Positions 12,545 to 25,079 of a DNA stretch of 64,000 nucleotides are shown here, in pieces. The stretch spans positions 48,997,124 through 49,061,123 of the forward strand of contig NC_089226.1 in NCBI RefSeq assembly GCF_963924675.1. Reading direction: 5' to 3'. The stretch's first letter is position 1. The number at the start of each line of letters is the position of its first letter. Position numbers and translations under genes: made by a program. This stretch comes from Phocoena phocoena. Its lineage: Eukaryota; Chordata; Mammalia; Artiodactyla; Phocoenidae. The notes under the pieces were generated by a model. The model saw nothing but the letters and a program-made list of their open reading frames with translations. It ran no database searches and had not been told where the DNA came from.

Positions 12545-12591
12545 CCTTGGACCTCTTTTTTTTTTTTTTTTTTTTCCTTGGACCTCTTTTT
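12545..12591. repeat. Poly(T) tract flanked by a 16-bp direct repeat
   Basis: ccttggacctcttttt occurs at 12545-12560 and again at 12576-12591, with only T between. It looks like an insertion that kept just the poly(A) tail, antisense, plus its target duplication. A slippage-expanded tandem duplication is the alternative. Confidence 0.7.
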
Positions 12592-12654
12592 AAGCTCTCT
12601 GTGCTCCAGTTCCCTTACTGGTAAATTGTAAGTAGGAGCATATATATCAGGAAG

Positions 12655-12725
12655 CTGTAATGCGTTGCTTTAAACTGCAACTGCTGTGGTAACTTGTCAG
12701 GGAGCAATAAAAAGCTAATATGGAC
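12655..12725 (+). repeat. Short MaLR/MLT1-like LTR tail fragment
   Basis: 'ttaaactgcaactgctgtgg...gggagcaataaaaagctaat' parallels the LTR end at 12241-12297. Confidence 0.4.
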
Positions 12726-13082
12726 TCTGGCATTTTGGACCCTAATATTCACTTAGGCTGAGGTGCAGACTGGCTTGTCTCTGCCAGCACTACCACACTC
12801 TGATTGATCTTCAGAAACACTGATCAGGCCTCATGGCTGGGCTCAGGCCCTTCACACACCTGGAGGCAGGATGTGAAAAGCAATCAGAAACAAGGGGTGG
12901 ATCAAGGTTAGAAATAGGGAAGAAACCAGTCCCTCAAGGTGAGGGACAGCAGATACAGAGATTAGCTGAAATACACTGTTACATCTGACGGCTGGGGATG
13001 TTAGTCTGGGCTGGAGGGAGGGTGAGAGCCCGAAGCTATAAGGAAAATGTGAGATGAAGACTAAGTTAAAAGGCAAGACAAG

Positions 13083-13298
13083 GGCTTCCCTGGTGGCGCA
13101 GCGGTTGAGGGTCCACCTGCTGACGCAGGGGACACGGGTTCGTGCCCCGGTCCGGGAAGATCCCACATGCCATGGAGCGGCTGGGCCCGTGAGCCATGAC
13201 CGCTGAGCCTGCATGTCCGGAGCCTTTGCTCCGCAACGGGAGAGGCCACAACAGTGAAAGGCCCGCGTACCGCAAAAAAAAAAAAAAAAAAAAAAAAA
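13083..13298 (+). mobile_element. CHR-type SINE, sense
   Basis: Complete body with A tail of 25 or more bases. Target duplication aagacaag at 13075-13082 and 13299-13306. Confidence 0.93.
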
Positions 13299-13399
13299 AA
13301 GACAAGAGAGCATATGAGGGTTTAAATGAATTCCTTTGGATAGTGATTCTTTTCCTGTGCAACTTCTTTTTCTTGTGTATATATTTTTATAGATACGAT

Positions 13400-14130
13400 C
13401 ATTGTCCTTTGCGGAATATGTATAAAATTCAGAAAAGTAGATAAAAACTAAACAAAATACAACTCGTTCAAGTTGACACTAAATAGAGTCAATAAGTATT
13501 AACATTTTTGTACACTCATTTCTGGTCATTTTTTTTTTGCTATTTTACTTATTTTCATTTAGTTTAGATCACACTGTATATAATATTTAGCATTTGTTTA
13601 ATTTCACATAACTTTATTTCATAAACCTTTCCCCATATCATTTTTTTAAAAGCCTTATACATATTTTAATTGCTGTTTAATAAGACATGTACTGTTTACA
13701 TTGTTAGGAGTTTAGGTTGTTTTCAGTTTCTCCACATTTTAAATAACTGGCAGTCTATTGGAAGACACTGCTGACTCTCTCATAAATTCCTTAGGATATA
13801 TTTGTAGCAGTAGAACTTCCGCACCAAAAGGTATGAACATTCTAAACAATTTTGATACATATTGCTAAATTTCCTTCCAGAAGGACTGTACCAAATTTTA
13901 CTTCTACCACTGATGTTAGGGAGGGACTATTTTACAATACGTCATCAGCATTTCATGTGCTTGAATGCATATGATTTTAGGCTGTTTACCAAGGCAAACA
14001 ATGGTATATTTCCTTGCTTTGCTTTGCATTTATTTGATTAACAGAAAGACTGAACTTTTAAAAAACTGTAACAAGTCATCTGTATTATTTCTTCTAGAAG
14101 TTGTCATTAAAATTTGATAACATTACCTAT
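13400..14130 (-). mobile_element. Old L1M-like relic, antisense
   Basis: Strings such as 'cataaacctttccccatatc', 'gctgtttaataagacatgta' and 'ccttccagaaggactgtacc' recall antisense L1M 3' sequence. Highly diverged, limits approximate. Confidence 0.5.
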
Positions 14131-14860
14131 CTTTAAAGTTAGAACGTTTTTGAAAGAACATTAGGTTTTCTTCCAGAACAAAATAGGTATATGTCCATGC
14201 TTTGAAGAATGGTTTCTATCTTGACTTTTGTATCTGAACCGTAAAAATGCCCTCTGTGTGGCTTCAAGTCTCAGGATTGCTGAGGACCAATATTGATCTG
14301 TCATTCTGGGGAAGAGCTATCCCATGACAGCCTCCGCTTGGCAAAGCAGCAATGACATTTTACACAACAGTGCATTTATTAAACCCATCCACAGCACAAA
14401 AGCAGCATGTAGTGGCAGGCAGAAGAGATGGCCACTTGCCAATTTCCTGACAAGTGACACAATTTAATCTCTTAGCCCACATCACAATCGTTTCTACTCC
14501 CAGACAAGATGGAAAAAAAGCCCAAAAAACAAGTTTTCTTTAAGTTCATTACTTCATTTGTTCCTTCTGTGTCTGTTTACAAGTAAGGTTGGCTTCGTCC
14601 TTATAAAAGCCATATATGTTGATTTCAAATAAGAATGCTATTGTTCATACTGAGGCTTGACTATACTGACTGAAGTCGAGAGGTAAAGGACCAATGTTTC
14701 AAGAACACAACCTCTGTGTATAAATTACAGCATCATCCTTTGGCTGTCATACGGCAGTTCATCATTTTGATTTTTCATTAATTCATACCCATTAACTCAC
14801 TAGTAATTTTTAAATAATAACATGAGGAAAAGAGAGGCAAAGGGGAAGAACAGAGGGAGA

Positions 14861-14892
14861 AAAAGGAAAAGGAAGAAGAAGAAGAAGAAACA
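14861..14892. repeat. GAA/GGAA purine tract
   Basis: Purine-only run with five consecutive GAA units inside a longer A/G-rich stretch. Confidence 0.8.
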
Positions 14893-15536
14893 CTGGTGAT
14901 CATCAGAAGGTGAAGACATCATATAACTTAGAAATGGAGAAGGCAAACCTAAATTAAAATTTTTTCTGTGCCAGTGAGAAGCACTGAGCAGTGGAAGGGG
15001 AGCAACTTTCAAGCATCACAGTCTGAAACTTACTCCCAAGACTCACTTTCAGACTGTTTAAGGAAATAAAAGATTTCCAGTAAGTGAAACAGCATAAGAG
15101 ATTGCTAACTCCATAGAATACCTCTCCACATTGAACTTGCATTAGTTTGGATGGTGGGAAACAAAAACCTTGAGTTACCAAGTCCAACATGTCAACTTCC
15201 ACCAAATGTGTGACTCTTGCACCAAATGACTACAATAATGCTAAATTTTTCATTCAAAGGCAAAGACTCTCAATGTCTTCAAAGCCGTGTGAACTTTTCT
15301 CTCATTATCGTTTTGAGGCAAAAGCAGCACAAAAGCCCAACCATTGCCCTGAACAAGAACATTTTCATGAGAAGGGAGATTTCATTATGCAGTGCAAATT
15401 ATACCAGCACTCTCCTTAGAAAAAAAGTATGATTGGGATCTCAGTGGACTCATAGATTATTTCCTTCCAACTCTGCCCACAGAATGAAAAGGGGTACGAT
15501 GGAACAGTCCTCTGTCCTTTGATTTCCTCTATCAAT

Positions 15537-15570
15537 ATTATCAGCCCAAAATAAAAAAAATTATCAGCCC
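15537..15570. repeat. A-rich insertion flanked by an 11-bp direct repeat
   Basis: attatcagccc at 15537-15547 and 15560-15570 flanks aaaataaaaaaa. This may be a tail-only insertion, like 12545-12591, or a simple duplication. Confidence 0.5.
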
Positions 15571-16078
15571 TAAATAGGCTGACAACCTGTTTAGACAAGA
15601 AAAAAATCAATTAGCAAGTAGTCCCATAGTGACTGGTAATAACAAGTCCTCGACAATTTAGAACTACACAGGAAAATTTCTAAACAAGAAGAATAATTTC
15701 AGCTACATATCTGGTAGTATGCCAAGTATACAAGTGCAGTCTTTCACAGCTAGAAAGGCATATCCAACAGTTTTCTGGTTTTCGTCAACTGTTACATAAT
15801 CTAATAAAATAAATCTCTCTATGGGTTAAATGAAATAGCTTTTTAGCAAACATGCCCCCTCTTTTTTAACAAATTGTGCCAAGATTCCTGAATATCCACA
15901 CTCAAAAGAATTAAGTTGGGCTTTACCTCATACCATACACAAAAATTAACTAAATATGAATCATAGACCTAAATGTAAGAGCTACACTTATAAACTCTTA
16001 GAAGAAAATATAGGAGTAATTCTTCATGACCTTGGATTAAGCAGTGCTTTCTTATCATAACATTAAAAGCAACAACAG

Positions 16079-16295
16079 GGGGCTTCCCTGGTGGCGCAGT
16101 GGTTGAGAGTCCGCCTGCCGATGCAGGGGACACGGGTTCGTGCCCCGGTCCGGGAAGGTCCCACATGCCGTGGAGCGGCTGGGCCCGTGAGCCATGGCCA
16201 CTGAGCCTGCGCGTCCGGAGCCCGTGCTCCGCAACGGGAGAGGCCACAACAGTGAGAGGCCCGCGTACTGAAAAAAAAAAAAAAAAAAAAAAAAC
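16079..16295 (+). mobile_element. CHR-type SINE, sense, nested in L1
   Basis: Complete body with a 24-A tail, inserted in the L1 relic (L1 text resumes 'gataaattagacttcatcaa'). Target duplication short (aaca-g) and uncertain. Confidence 0.92.
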
Positions 16296-16492
16296 AGATA
16301 AATTAGACTTCATCAAAATTAAAAGCTTTTCTGCTTCAAAGGCCACCATTAAGGAAGTTAGAAAACAACCCCCAGAATGGGAGAAAATATTTGCAATAAT
16401 ATATCTGATAAGGGACTTGTGTTCAGAATATGTAAAGAACTTTTACAGCTCAACAATAAAAAGACAACCTAATTAAAAAATAGGCAAAGGAC

Positions 16493-16975
16493 TTGCAGTC
16501 ATTTCCTATTGATACTGTAACACATTGTAAAAAGCTTGGTGGCTTAAAATAACACAAATTTATTATCTTGTAGTTCTGGATGTCAGGAATCCAAAATCAG
16601 ACTCATTGAAATAAACTCAAGATGTTCATAGGGCAGCTCCAGAGAATCTATGGGACAATCTATTTCCTTGCCTTTTCCCAGCTTCTTGAGGCCACCTGAA
16701 TTCCTTGACTCATAACCTTCTTTTCCATCTTCAGAGAGCATCAGTTCAACCTTTGCTTCTGTCAGATCTCTCCTCTGACTATAACTCGACTGCCTCCTTC
16801 TTTAAACCCCTGTGATTATATTTAACTCATCCACATAATTTAGGATAATCTCCCTATCTCAAAATTCTTAATTTAACCACATCTGTGAAGTCTCTTTGGC
16901 TTAAAACATATTCACAGGTCAGAAATGAGGACTTGGACTTTTTAAGAGGACATTATTCAGCCTACCACATATTTG
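16493..16975 (-). mobile_element. MaLR/MLT1-like LTR, antisense, nested in L1
   Basis: 'ggtggcttaaaataacacaa', 'tccttgccttttcccagctt' and 'aggacattattcagcctacc' match the complement of the LTR type at 11340-12297. The L1 text 'ggcaaaggacttg' continues after it as 'atttgaataaatatttcttt'. Family name tentative. Confidence 0.65.
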
Positions 16976-17770
16976 AATAAATATTTCTTTAAAGAAGATA
17001 TAGAAATGGCCAGTAGCGCATAAAAAGATGTTCAATATTATTTATTAGGGAACTGCAAATCGAAACTACAAAACAATACTACTTCACACCCAGTAGGATG
17101 GCTATAATCAAAAAGATAGATAATAACAAATGTTAGCCAAGATGTGGAGAAATCATCACGTGCCGTGCACTGCTGGTGAGAAGGTAGAATGGTGCAGCCA
17201 CTTTGGAAAACAGTCTGGCAGTTTCTCAAAAGTTAAAAGAGTTATTGCATGAACAATTCTGCTCCTAAGTATATACCCAAAGAGAATTGAAAACATGTGT
17301 TCATATAAAAAACTTGTACATGAACTTCATAGTAACATTATTTATAATAGCCATAAAGTAGAACCAATCCAAATGTCCATCAACAGATGAATGGTTAAAT
17401 TGTGATATATTCACACAATGGAATATTATTCTGCCATGAAAAGGCATGAAGTTCTTATGCACGCTACATCATCGATAAACCTTGCAACAGTATTGTAAAT
17501 GAAAGAAGCCAGATACAAAAGACTACATATTGTACAATTTTTTTTTCTATGAGATTCCAGAATAGGGAAATCCATAGAGATAAAAAAGTAAATTTATGGT
17601 TGAAAGTGGCTGGTAATGAGTATGGAATTTCTTTTGGACACAGTGAAAGTGTTCTAAAATTAGGTAGAGCTAATAATTGCACAAGCCTGTGAATACACTA
17701 AAAATCACTAAACTGTACAGTTTGAAAGGGCAAATTTTAAAGTACATGAATTATGTCTCAATACATCTGC

Positions 17771-20687
17771 TATAAAAAATATCCAGTCATTCTTTTCTTG
17801 CGTAAAATATTCACTCTTATTTACAAATCTTTCTAGTTTCAGAAAGCTCATGACTTCTTCATATTGCTGTCAAGTTATAGATTTAATTCATCTGAAGTTC
17901 CGTCATTTAGGAAAGTTCTTGAATCTGTTCACCAAGTAGAGAATACCTTTGGTTTGGGCTCCATGCCTGTATGGTCTAAGTAATCTTTAAAGTAGGCAAA
18001 TATCATACAATGTTCCTATTTCCTAGATAAACTAGCAGAGATTTGACCTTGTGTGCTAGCTGCTAAAGTATCAATAATTTACAAAAATGATCTGATAAGT
18101 AAAGTTTATATTTTCAAAAGCCAAAAACAAATCAGTGAAGTGCATTAAAATTTAGGAGAATTAATTCAGAGTTTTTCAAGGTCCAGTTATCCAGGTATAC
18201 TTAAGGAAGAAAAGAACATATCGATTTTTCACAAAGGAACCATAGGATTATTGAAACATAGATGTGGTGATTCATACCCCTAAAGATTGATTCCATGAGG
18301 CTCTAAATATTCTGATTTAATTCCAGTCCCTGCTTTGTGTATAGCAATTTCTGACATTATTTGTAGGTCTAGACCCAAACTTCTAGTTCACACTGAAAGT
18401 TAACAAGATGTACTGCTCTAGTGAAGGTAAGAGAGATACCTGAGCACCTCTGCCGCTAACTAGCTCTGAGACCTTGAGAAGGTTCCACAACCTTCTTAAC
18501 CTTAGCATCTTTCTCCATAAAATGAGTATAATAGAGGAGCTTTGGGAATTTTCCGTTTCAAAATCAAATTTTGATCATTTATTTGACTTTCGTTGACAGT
18601 CTGAGACATTCAGAATACTATTATCATGGCCAGGAGATCAATCCTTTGTTTTGATTAAATCTGTAACTCTGAGAAGATGTAATCTTCATCACATTCCTAT
18701 AGCAAAGAGCTGATCACAACTTTAAGTGCTGAGAAGGCATTTGTTATTATTTATTTCTAACAGTTTCCCAGAAGGAATGTTGTTTATTCTAATATTCTAA
18801 AACTGTATTTGATATTGATTTTAACAAATAGCTCCTTGGGATCTTTACCAAAAACGAAATGGTTTGGGGGAAGGAGGGAAAGACACACAAATTATCTCCT
18901 GGTTTCTAGTTCAATGGTAATCCCAGTTATTTTCAAGAATGGTTTTTCTGAACGGTTATAAATTATGTCATTATTTAGAAAGGCCCAATAATGTGGTAAG
19001 CTTTGTGCAAGCATCGTGTCATTGCAAATTGGCTTAACAGATGCCAAAATCATAAATGTATTATATATATATATTAGAGCTACTTGCTATTCATTCAGTT
19101 TCTACACAGCGGGTGTGGCCACAGCAAAATGGAGACTTACATACCATCTTCCACCTCCCAAGTGAGGTTTCTCTTCACACTGCCCAGACCAAGCCAGGCA
19201 ACCTTTGCTCACAAGATATCCCTCCACCCTCCCACATCCCCTTCCCACCCACCTCTGTACATTGCACTTTAGTTTCCTAGAGGAAGCTGAGACTGGAAAA
19301 CCTGGTTAGAACTTAGAATTGTTAGAGTCATGCCCTGGAAATTTCAGCACAGGGAGAGCAGGCCTCAGTCCCCAGCTCACAGTCGCTCCCCCCACTTCCC
19401 TTCCTAGTTCCAGCTCCTCCCAGCACTGTGAGGGCCCTGGGGGCATGCCTGTGACTCTCAAGGTTGCACATCCAAGCTTCATCCACATCCTCCATGAATA
19501 GCTGTTCTTTGACCTCTTCTTTGAGCCTCTGGCTGTGCATAAAACCTGTACCATCAACCCTTAGGAACTTGAACTTGGGAAAGAGGTCCATACAGCCACT
19601 AAAGTGGGCTGCAGTCAGGGAATTCCAGAATATGTCTGTAGTGGGAGAAGGGAGGTAGACCCCATATATTTGCCTCCCCTGGGCTTTGTAGATTCCTATG
19701 AAGTGATCATTAGTGAACATTAATCCCTTAAAGGTTAATTGGCAGGTACAATAAGGGATATTATATTCACTGAGTTTTAGGGCCGAGTAAAAATAAAATG
19801 AACAGGATATGTATGTTATTGGTAGAGTTCTTGGCTTTTAGGATTTCTCATATTAAGTTTTGTTGCCTTCGTCCCAATTTATAGAGAATAAGTCTTCCTT
19901 TGCCTTCGTGATAACTTATTTATTTGCTTTAGATGACTTATTTTCTGGACTACTATATCTGAAGAGAGGGAGCATGGGAATCTCTAAGCCCTCTTAATAT
20001 GCCACCATTCTGTGGGTCTGAAATCTCATGTTATTTATTCTTTATTCTATTTCCTATGACATCCCTGTCCCTTACTAGCACTGTCCCTTACTCACAATAG
20101 ACACTTGGAAAATACGAGCTGCCACCTATTAAGCTTCCTTCCATAAGCTTATGGAGGCTCAAAGAGGTTAAGCTATAAGCAGCTGAGCCAAAATTCTAAT
20201 CGAGTCTGTTTGATTCCAAAATCCATGTTCTTCCCACCACAGCACATGGCTGCAATTAACTGCAGATGAATAACTGAACATATATTTAAGAATCTATAAA
20301 CACAGATCCCTGCCAACCTCCCATGTCATAGTGTTAAAAATTGAAAACACAGACACACCTAAGTGACACCCAAATTTTTGGTTCTTCAGGAAATGACTGA
20401 TTGGCATGAACTGGAGGTCTAGGCAACTTTATATGAAAGGAAGATAATAAAGATCAAATAATATTGGTTTTGAAGATGATGTAGTTCTCTGATGAGAAAG
20501 TAATGAATGTTCATTATAGAAAATATGAGAAATATAGATATTTATAAAGTAAATTAGAATTGCTCACAATCCCATCACCAAAATCTGTTTATTATGTTCC
20601 TTCATATTCAGTGCATGGTTTTATATAGTTGAACTCTTCGTTCTATCTTTTTCATTTAATATCACAACATAGGCATTTTCTTACCTT
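17771..20687. other. Intronic stretch, mostly single-copy
   Basis: Contains two faint MIR-like pieces (about 18420-18545 and 20080-20260) and a locally GC-richer patch at 19110-19690. That patch holds overlapping ORFs on both strands, the longest 130 codons on the - strand (19328-19720). None has recognisable domains or splice context. Confidence 0.45.
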
Positions 20688-20698
20688 AAAAAAGTACG

Positions 20699-20902
20699 GG
20701 GCTTCCCTGGTGGCGCAGTGGTTGAGAGTCCACCTGCCGATGCAGGTGACACGCGTTCGTGCCCCGGTCCGGGAAGATCCCACATGCCGCGGAGTGGCTA
20801 GGCCCGTGAGCCATGGCCGCTGAGCCTGTGCGTCTGGAGCCTGTGCTTCGCAACAGGAGAGGCCACAACAGTGAGAGGCCCGCGTACCGCCAAAAAAAAA
20901 AA
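20699..20902 (+). mobile_element. CHR-type SINE, sense
   Basis: Complete body with a short A tail. Target duplication aaaaaagtacg at 20688-20698 and 20903-20913. Confidence 0.93.
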
Positions 20903-20913
20903 AAAAAAGTACG

Positions 20914-22100
20914 TTTTTCTTACATTAAACTGTAAACAGTTTAAATAGCTGCATAATTTCATGTTATATGAGTATAACATTATTTAACTTTTACCCTGCT
21001 CTTTTTATTACATTACAATGAATATCTTTGTGGAAGGGATTTAAAAATTTGATAGCTATTAGAGAAAACCAGGTTAACTTATCCCTAGATCAGTTGTTAC
21101 ACATTTCTTCGTTTAAAATGCTTGAAAATGGGCTCCAGTGCTCCTTATTACAAACTTTATTCTTTTTTTAAAATTATAGATCAGAAGTTTTCTTTTACAT
21201 TCCAGTGGTCTGAATTAAGAACAACAGTTTTTACCAAGCACCTGGAGAGGTGTTAACATTCAGTATCGCTGTTACTCCACACCCTGAGTTAAGATAATTT
21301 ACAAGTCAGCCTCAGGCAAGTGACCTAGAATTTGTCTGTAAAGACCCAGGTGTTATCTGAATTCAGCCCAAATCATTTTTAGTTATGCAGGTTAGTCTGG
21401 TATTTAGAACACAAACATCAGGACCACAATTTAAATTACCATCCCCTGCTACTAATTAAAATGTTGGTCTTATTTCCCTTCTACTCCTACCCTCCATTAA
21501 CTCCTTTAAATATTACAGTCTAATTTTCTAGTAAATTACTAAAGAGAAAAGCAGAAGATTAAGGGGAAAGAAAGCAAGGCTTCCTTTCAGAAAACAATGA
21601 ATTAAAGAATGAATTAGTAGCTGCTTTCTTTGTTCATGTCTGTATTAAAGCATGAATGAACTCTTCAATATTCATTATCCCAGATATATATTATTGTAAA
21701 AATACTTTTATTTTAGAGCTTCATTTAAAGGCATTCTACTGCCTAACAATTGTGCTGGGTGTGAGAGCGCCAGAGCTGCCTTATGTACCATGAGCTCATC
21801 TCCCCTGTATTTCCCCTTCTCTGTCATTCAGACTGGGGCATGAAACATGCAAATCTGAGTTAGAAAAAGGAATGGGCAGAGCCACTTTTGTATGAGTGTG
21901 GGGAGTGAGAGGAGGAGTTTCAGAGTTTTCAATGTAGTGGGGTAAAAAATCTCGAGTGGGCTGAGGTCACTGTCATATCTACTCCTGTGGCAAGTCACTG
22001 AAGTTGAGAAATCTAGTGAAGTGACAAGCAAGAAGTAATGCAAGTATTTATTAAACTGACACTGAGTCTTCCATTTTACTCCCAGACTTTTGTTACCCGT
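20914..22100. other. Intronic stretch, nothing assignable
   Basis: AT-rich, apparently single-copy. A weak MER5-like phrase near 21200-21370 is too diverged to call. Confidence 0.4.
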
Positions 22101-23170
22101 TAATCCTATAAATATTTACTTAGTGTTCTGCTATTGATCAGACAGTTGGAGCTGGGAATAGAGCAGGAAACAAACAAAAAAAAACCAGAATCTGTGCTCT
22201 GGTGGAGCGTTCAGTCCAGTGTAGTAATAAACAAATTCAGAGTTGAAATGAAAGGAAAGTACATAAGCTGTGAAAAGCTGTAATAGCATGACCTGATCTC
22301 ATCTGGGGATCCAAGGGAAGCCTTGTAGGGAGGAGGTATTTAAGCTGAAACGTAAAGGGTAAGCATTAGCCAAGTGTCAAGGGCTGGAGGAATCTTCAGA
22401 CAGAGAAAACCTGTCCAAAGGCCAGAGGAGAAATAAGGAAGAGGTCCCCGGGACTAGAATTAGTGAGAAAGGGATAACAGGGACAAGATGAGAATTGCAG
22501 AGGCGGACGTGAGAAATCAGGCAGAGCCTTAGATGTCATAGTGAGTAATTTGTTCTTTATCCTTCTAAAAGCAACATGAAACTTTGGATTTTCAATGAAA
22601 AAATGGCTGAACCAAATTGTTATCTATAAAGATCACTCTGATGGCTGTGGGGGTCTGGCTTGGCTGACAAGAATACATGCGGGAGAGCAGCTGACAAGAA
22701 GCTATTGCGGTAATTCAGGTGATAAATGATGGAAGCTGGGACTAAGATGCTGATGAAAAGACTGAGAGAAGTGGATACATTTTGAAATATACTTAAGGGG
22801 TAAACTTGAGGAGGCTTAATGACTAATTGGAGTGGGGTGTGAGAAGTAGTATTCCTTCAAATAAAGCATCAGTGCCTTCTCTGCCCTGGGCCCCATAGCA
22901 GGTGCTAAGTATACAATATCCTTGACTTCATAGAGTTCGCCATCTAGTAGAATTATCAGAGGATGACTTTGAGCTATGGATCAGAACAATTGACAAAGAC
23001 TGGTGGAGAGGCAGTTGGAAGATAAGTTCCAATTTGGACAATGTTAAGTTTAAGGTCCTGATGAGGAATTCAAGTGGAGATATCAAATAGGCAATTGAAC
23101 ATACAGATTCAGAGCTCTGAGAGATCTGTCTAGGGACAAAATTGTGAATGTTTAAAGCCAAGAAAGTTAA
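22100..23170 (+). repeat. Ancient dispersed repeat, family not named
   Basis: Phrases 'tggtggagcgttcagtccag', 'gaagccttgtagggaggagg', 'aaagatcactctgatggctg' and 'aattcaggtgataaatgatg' occur in the same order as in the repeats at 26665, 41885 and 46340. Not coding. Confidence 0.45.
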
Positions 23171-24714
23171 GAGATTGCTTTGAAAATGTATACAATAAAA
23201 AGAGAAAAGGACCTAGGACTGTCTTGAATTATTCTAAACTTTTTGATGTAAATTAGACCAGAGATTTTTAATCTGAAAAATGCGTACCCCTAGGAGTATC
23301 TTTATGTGACTCAATTTCCGGATCTTTAATTTGATCTGCCCACGAAGTAGGCTGCAGCTTTATACTGGTTCTTTTTCTCACTTTTCCATTTATCATTGCT
23401 CCTCTCGCATTTTACAAATGAAAGCTATATGACCTACCCATCCCAAATTCTGCTGTGGCTCTGTTTACCACTTACTATTATTTACTATTTAGGACTATTT
23501 TACTACTTGTTTAACAGTACAATTTTACCACTAGGTGAAAATAACAATCTGAGACATTGTTGCCCAGGATGAGCTAGTCAGTGTCTCTAGTGATTGAGTA
23601 GTTAATCCTTTTCTAAAGTCATGTGGTTTCCCATTCTTTGCTTTAGCAAAATTAGAAAGCAATTGTCATCTGATAGATAATTAAAATAATTTTTATGATA
23701 GGTCACAGGATTTGGGACATTTAACTTGGAAGGAATTCAAAGTTCTCTTCCCATTCCCATCTCCTTGTTTATGTGAACAAAGTTATCTTAGCACTTAAAC
23801 ATTTGTAGAAATTGAAAAATAGGAATTCTGAATCTTGTCTTACTCTACCCTTAATTCATATTCATCCATGGAAACGTGAGCTAATTTTAAAAAGCTCTAC
23901 TTTCCCCATTGAGAAACAAATCCCCAATATAATTACATTTTCATTGTTTTAGATTTATACATTGAAATTCATAGTTTATTTAGGTTATTTTGATCAATGT
24001 ATAATATTAATAATCATCATGATAACTCAGTCCAGAATAACTTTTTTTTTTTTTAACATTGGAGTCTTATATTGCAGGAAAAAAATTTTTTAATTCATAG
24101 GATTTATATTTGTACATACATTTCTGATTCAAATAAGTATATTACAGTGATCCATATAAGATGTTCTAACATAAAATATATTAGGATAAAACTCTGTGGA
24201 AGTAAAATGAAAACATAAATTCAAGGAGAAAGAAAAATGTAAAATGTCCAACTGCTCAAAAATATCTTAATTTATATCTTAAATTGGTGATCATGGATTT
24301 CAAATTGGTATATACTTGCATTGCGCTATATACATTTGAAATAATGATGTGACAGTTAAAAAATAAAAGTTTACAATTCACAACAGGCCAGAAATTATAT
24401 CCTTTGTTACTATTTAAACCTATGAGGAAAACATTAGATGTCAACTTAAAGCATACAAAACAAAGGGTAGTTTTGTTTTGCTTTGTTTTTTCTTGCTTCT
24501 GTTTTGTAAGCATGAAGATCAATAAATTGGAGAACAACTAAAATGAGAATTTCAAAAGGAGTGACCAGAGTGGTAGGAAGAAAAGCAGAAGGGTCACAGA
24601 AGCCAAGAGAAGAGTGCTTCACGGAGGAAGTGAGCAATTGGCCTTAACATTATTGTGAGATCAACTAAGATGAGGACTAAATAGATGGCATTAGGTTTGG
24701 CCAAACCTAGATTT
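23171..24714. other. Intronic stretch, nothing assignable
   Basis: AT-rich single-copy-looking sequence with small T and A runs. No repeat or gene recognised. Confidence 0.4.
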
Positions 24715-24726
24715 GTGGTGAATTTA

Positions 24727-24909
24727 TTTATTTATTATTATTTTTTTTAAAGTCTTTATTGAATTTGTTACAATATGACTCCTGTTTTATGTTTTGGTTT
24801 TTTTGGCCACAAGGCATGTGGGATCATAGCTCCCTGACCAGGGATGGAACCTGCACTCCCTGCATTGGAAGGTGAAGTCTTAACCACTGGACTGCCAGGG
24901 AAGTCCCTA
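24727..24909 (-). mobile_element. tRNA-derived SINE, antisense, older subtype
   Basis: Antisense element ending 'ctggactgccagggaagtcc'. Target duplication gtggtgaattta at 24715-24726 and 24910-24921. Confidence 0.88.
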
Positions 24910-25079
24910 GTGGTGAATTTAGTAGGAACATTTTCTGTGTTTTTCTTGGTAGGGGCATTGTGAGGGGGACTCTGATTACAATGGGATAAAGAGAGATTAG
25001 GGAGGAAGAAATGAAAGTTATGTGTAAACAGCTCTTTATAACTTGGTCTGTAAAAAGGAAAAAGATAGGACAAGGGGAG

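Larger units (their letters stand above)
14131..15892. other. Repeat-poor intronic block
   Basis: No recognised interspersed repeat. Contains a (GAA)n-rich patch at 14869-14889 and the A-run duplication at 15537-15570. Small ORFs at 15189-15432 lack splice context. It could include conserved regulatory sequence, which cannot be judged from one genome. Confidence 0.45.
15893..17770 (+). mobile_element. Old L1 ORF2/3' fragment, sense, with two nested insertions
   Basis: Degenerate ORF2 C-terminal sequence runs 15893-16078, 16296-16492 and 16976-17770 ('agaatgggagaaaatatttg', 'gaagatatagaaatggcca', 'ccaaatgtccatcaacagat', 'acacaatggaatattattct'). It is interrupted by a CHR SINE and an antisense LTR. 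Many stops, so not coding. Confidence 0.8.

Noticed and set aside
12852..13362. Long overlapping - strand ORFs (up to 153 codons) with poly-Phe
   Set aside because: Translation of a CHR SINE and its poly(A) tail; the same peptide recurs at every such SINE in the window.
16099..16476. 125-codon + strand ORF with poly-Lys
   Set aside because: SINE body and A tail read into the L1 relic.
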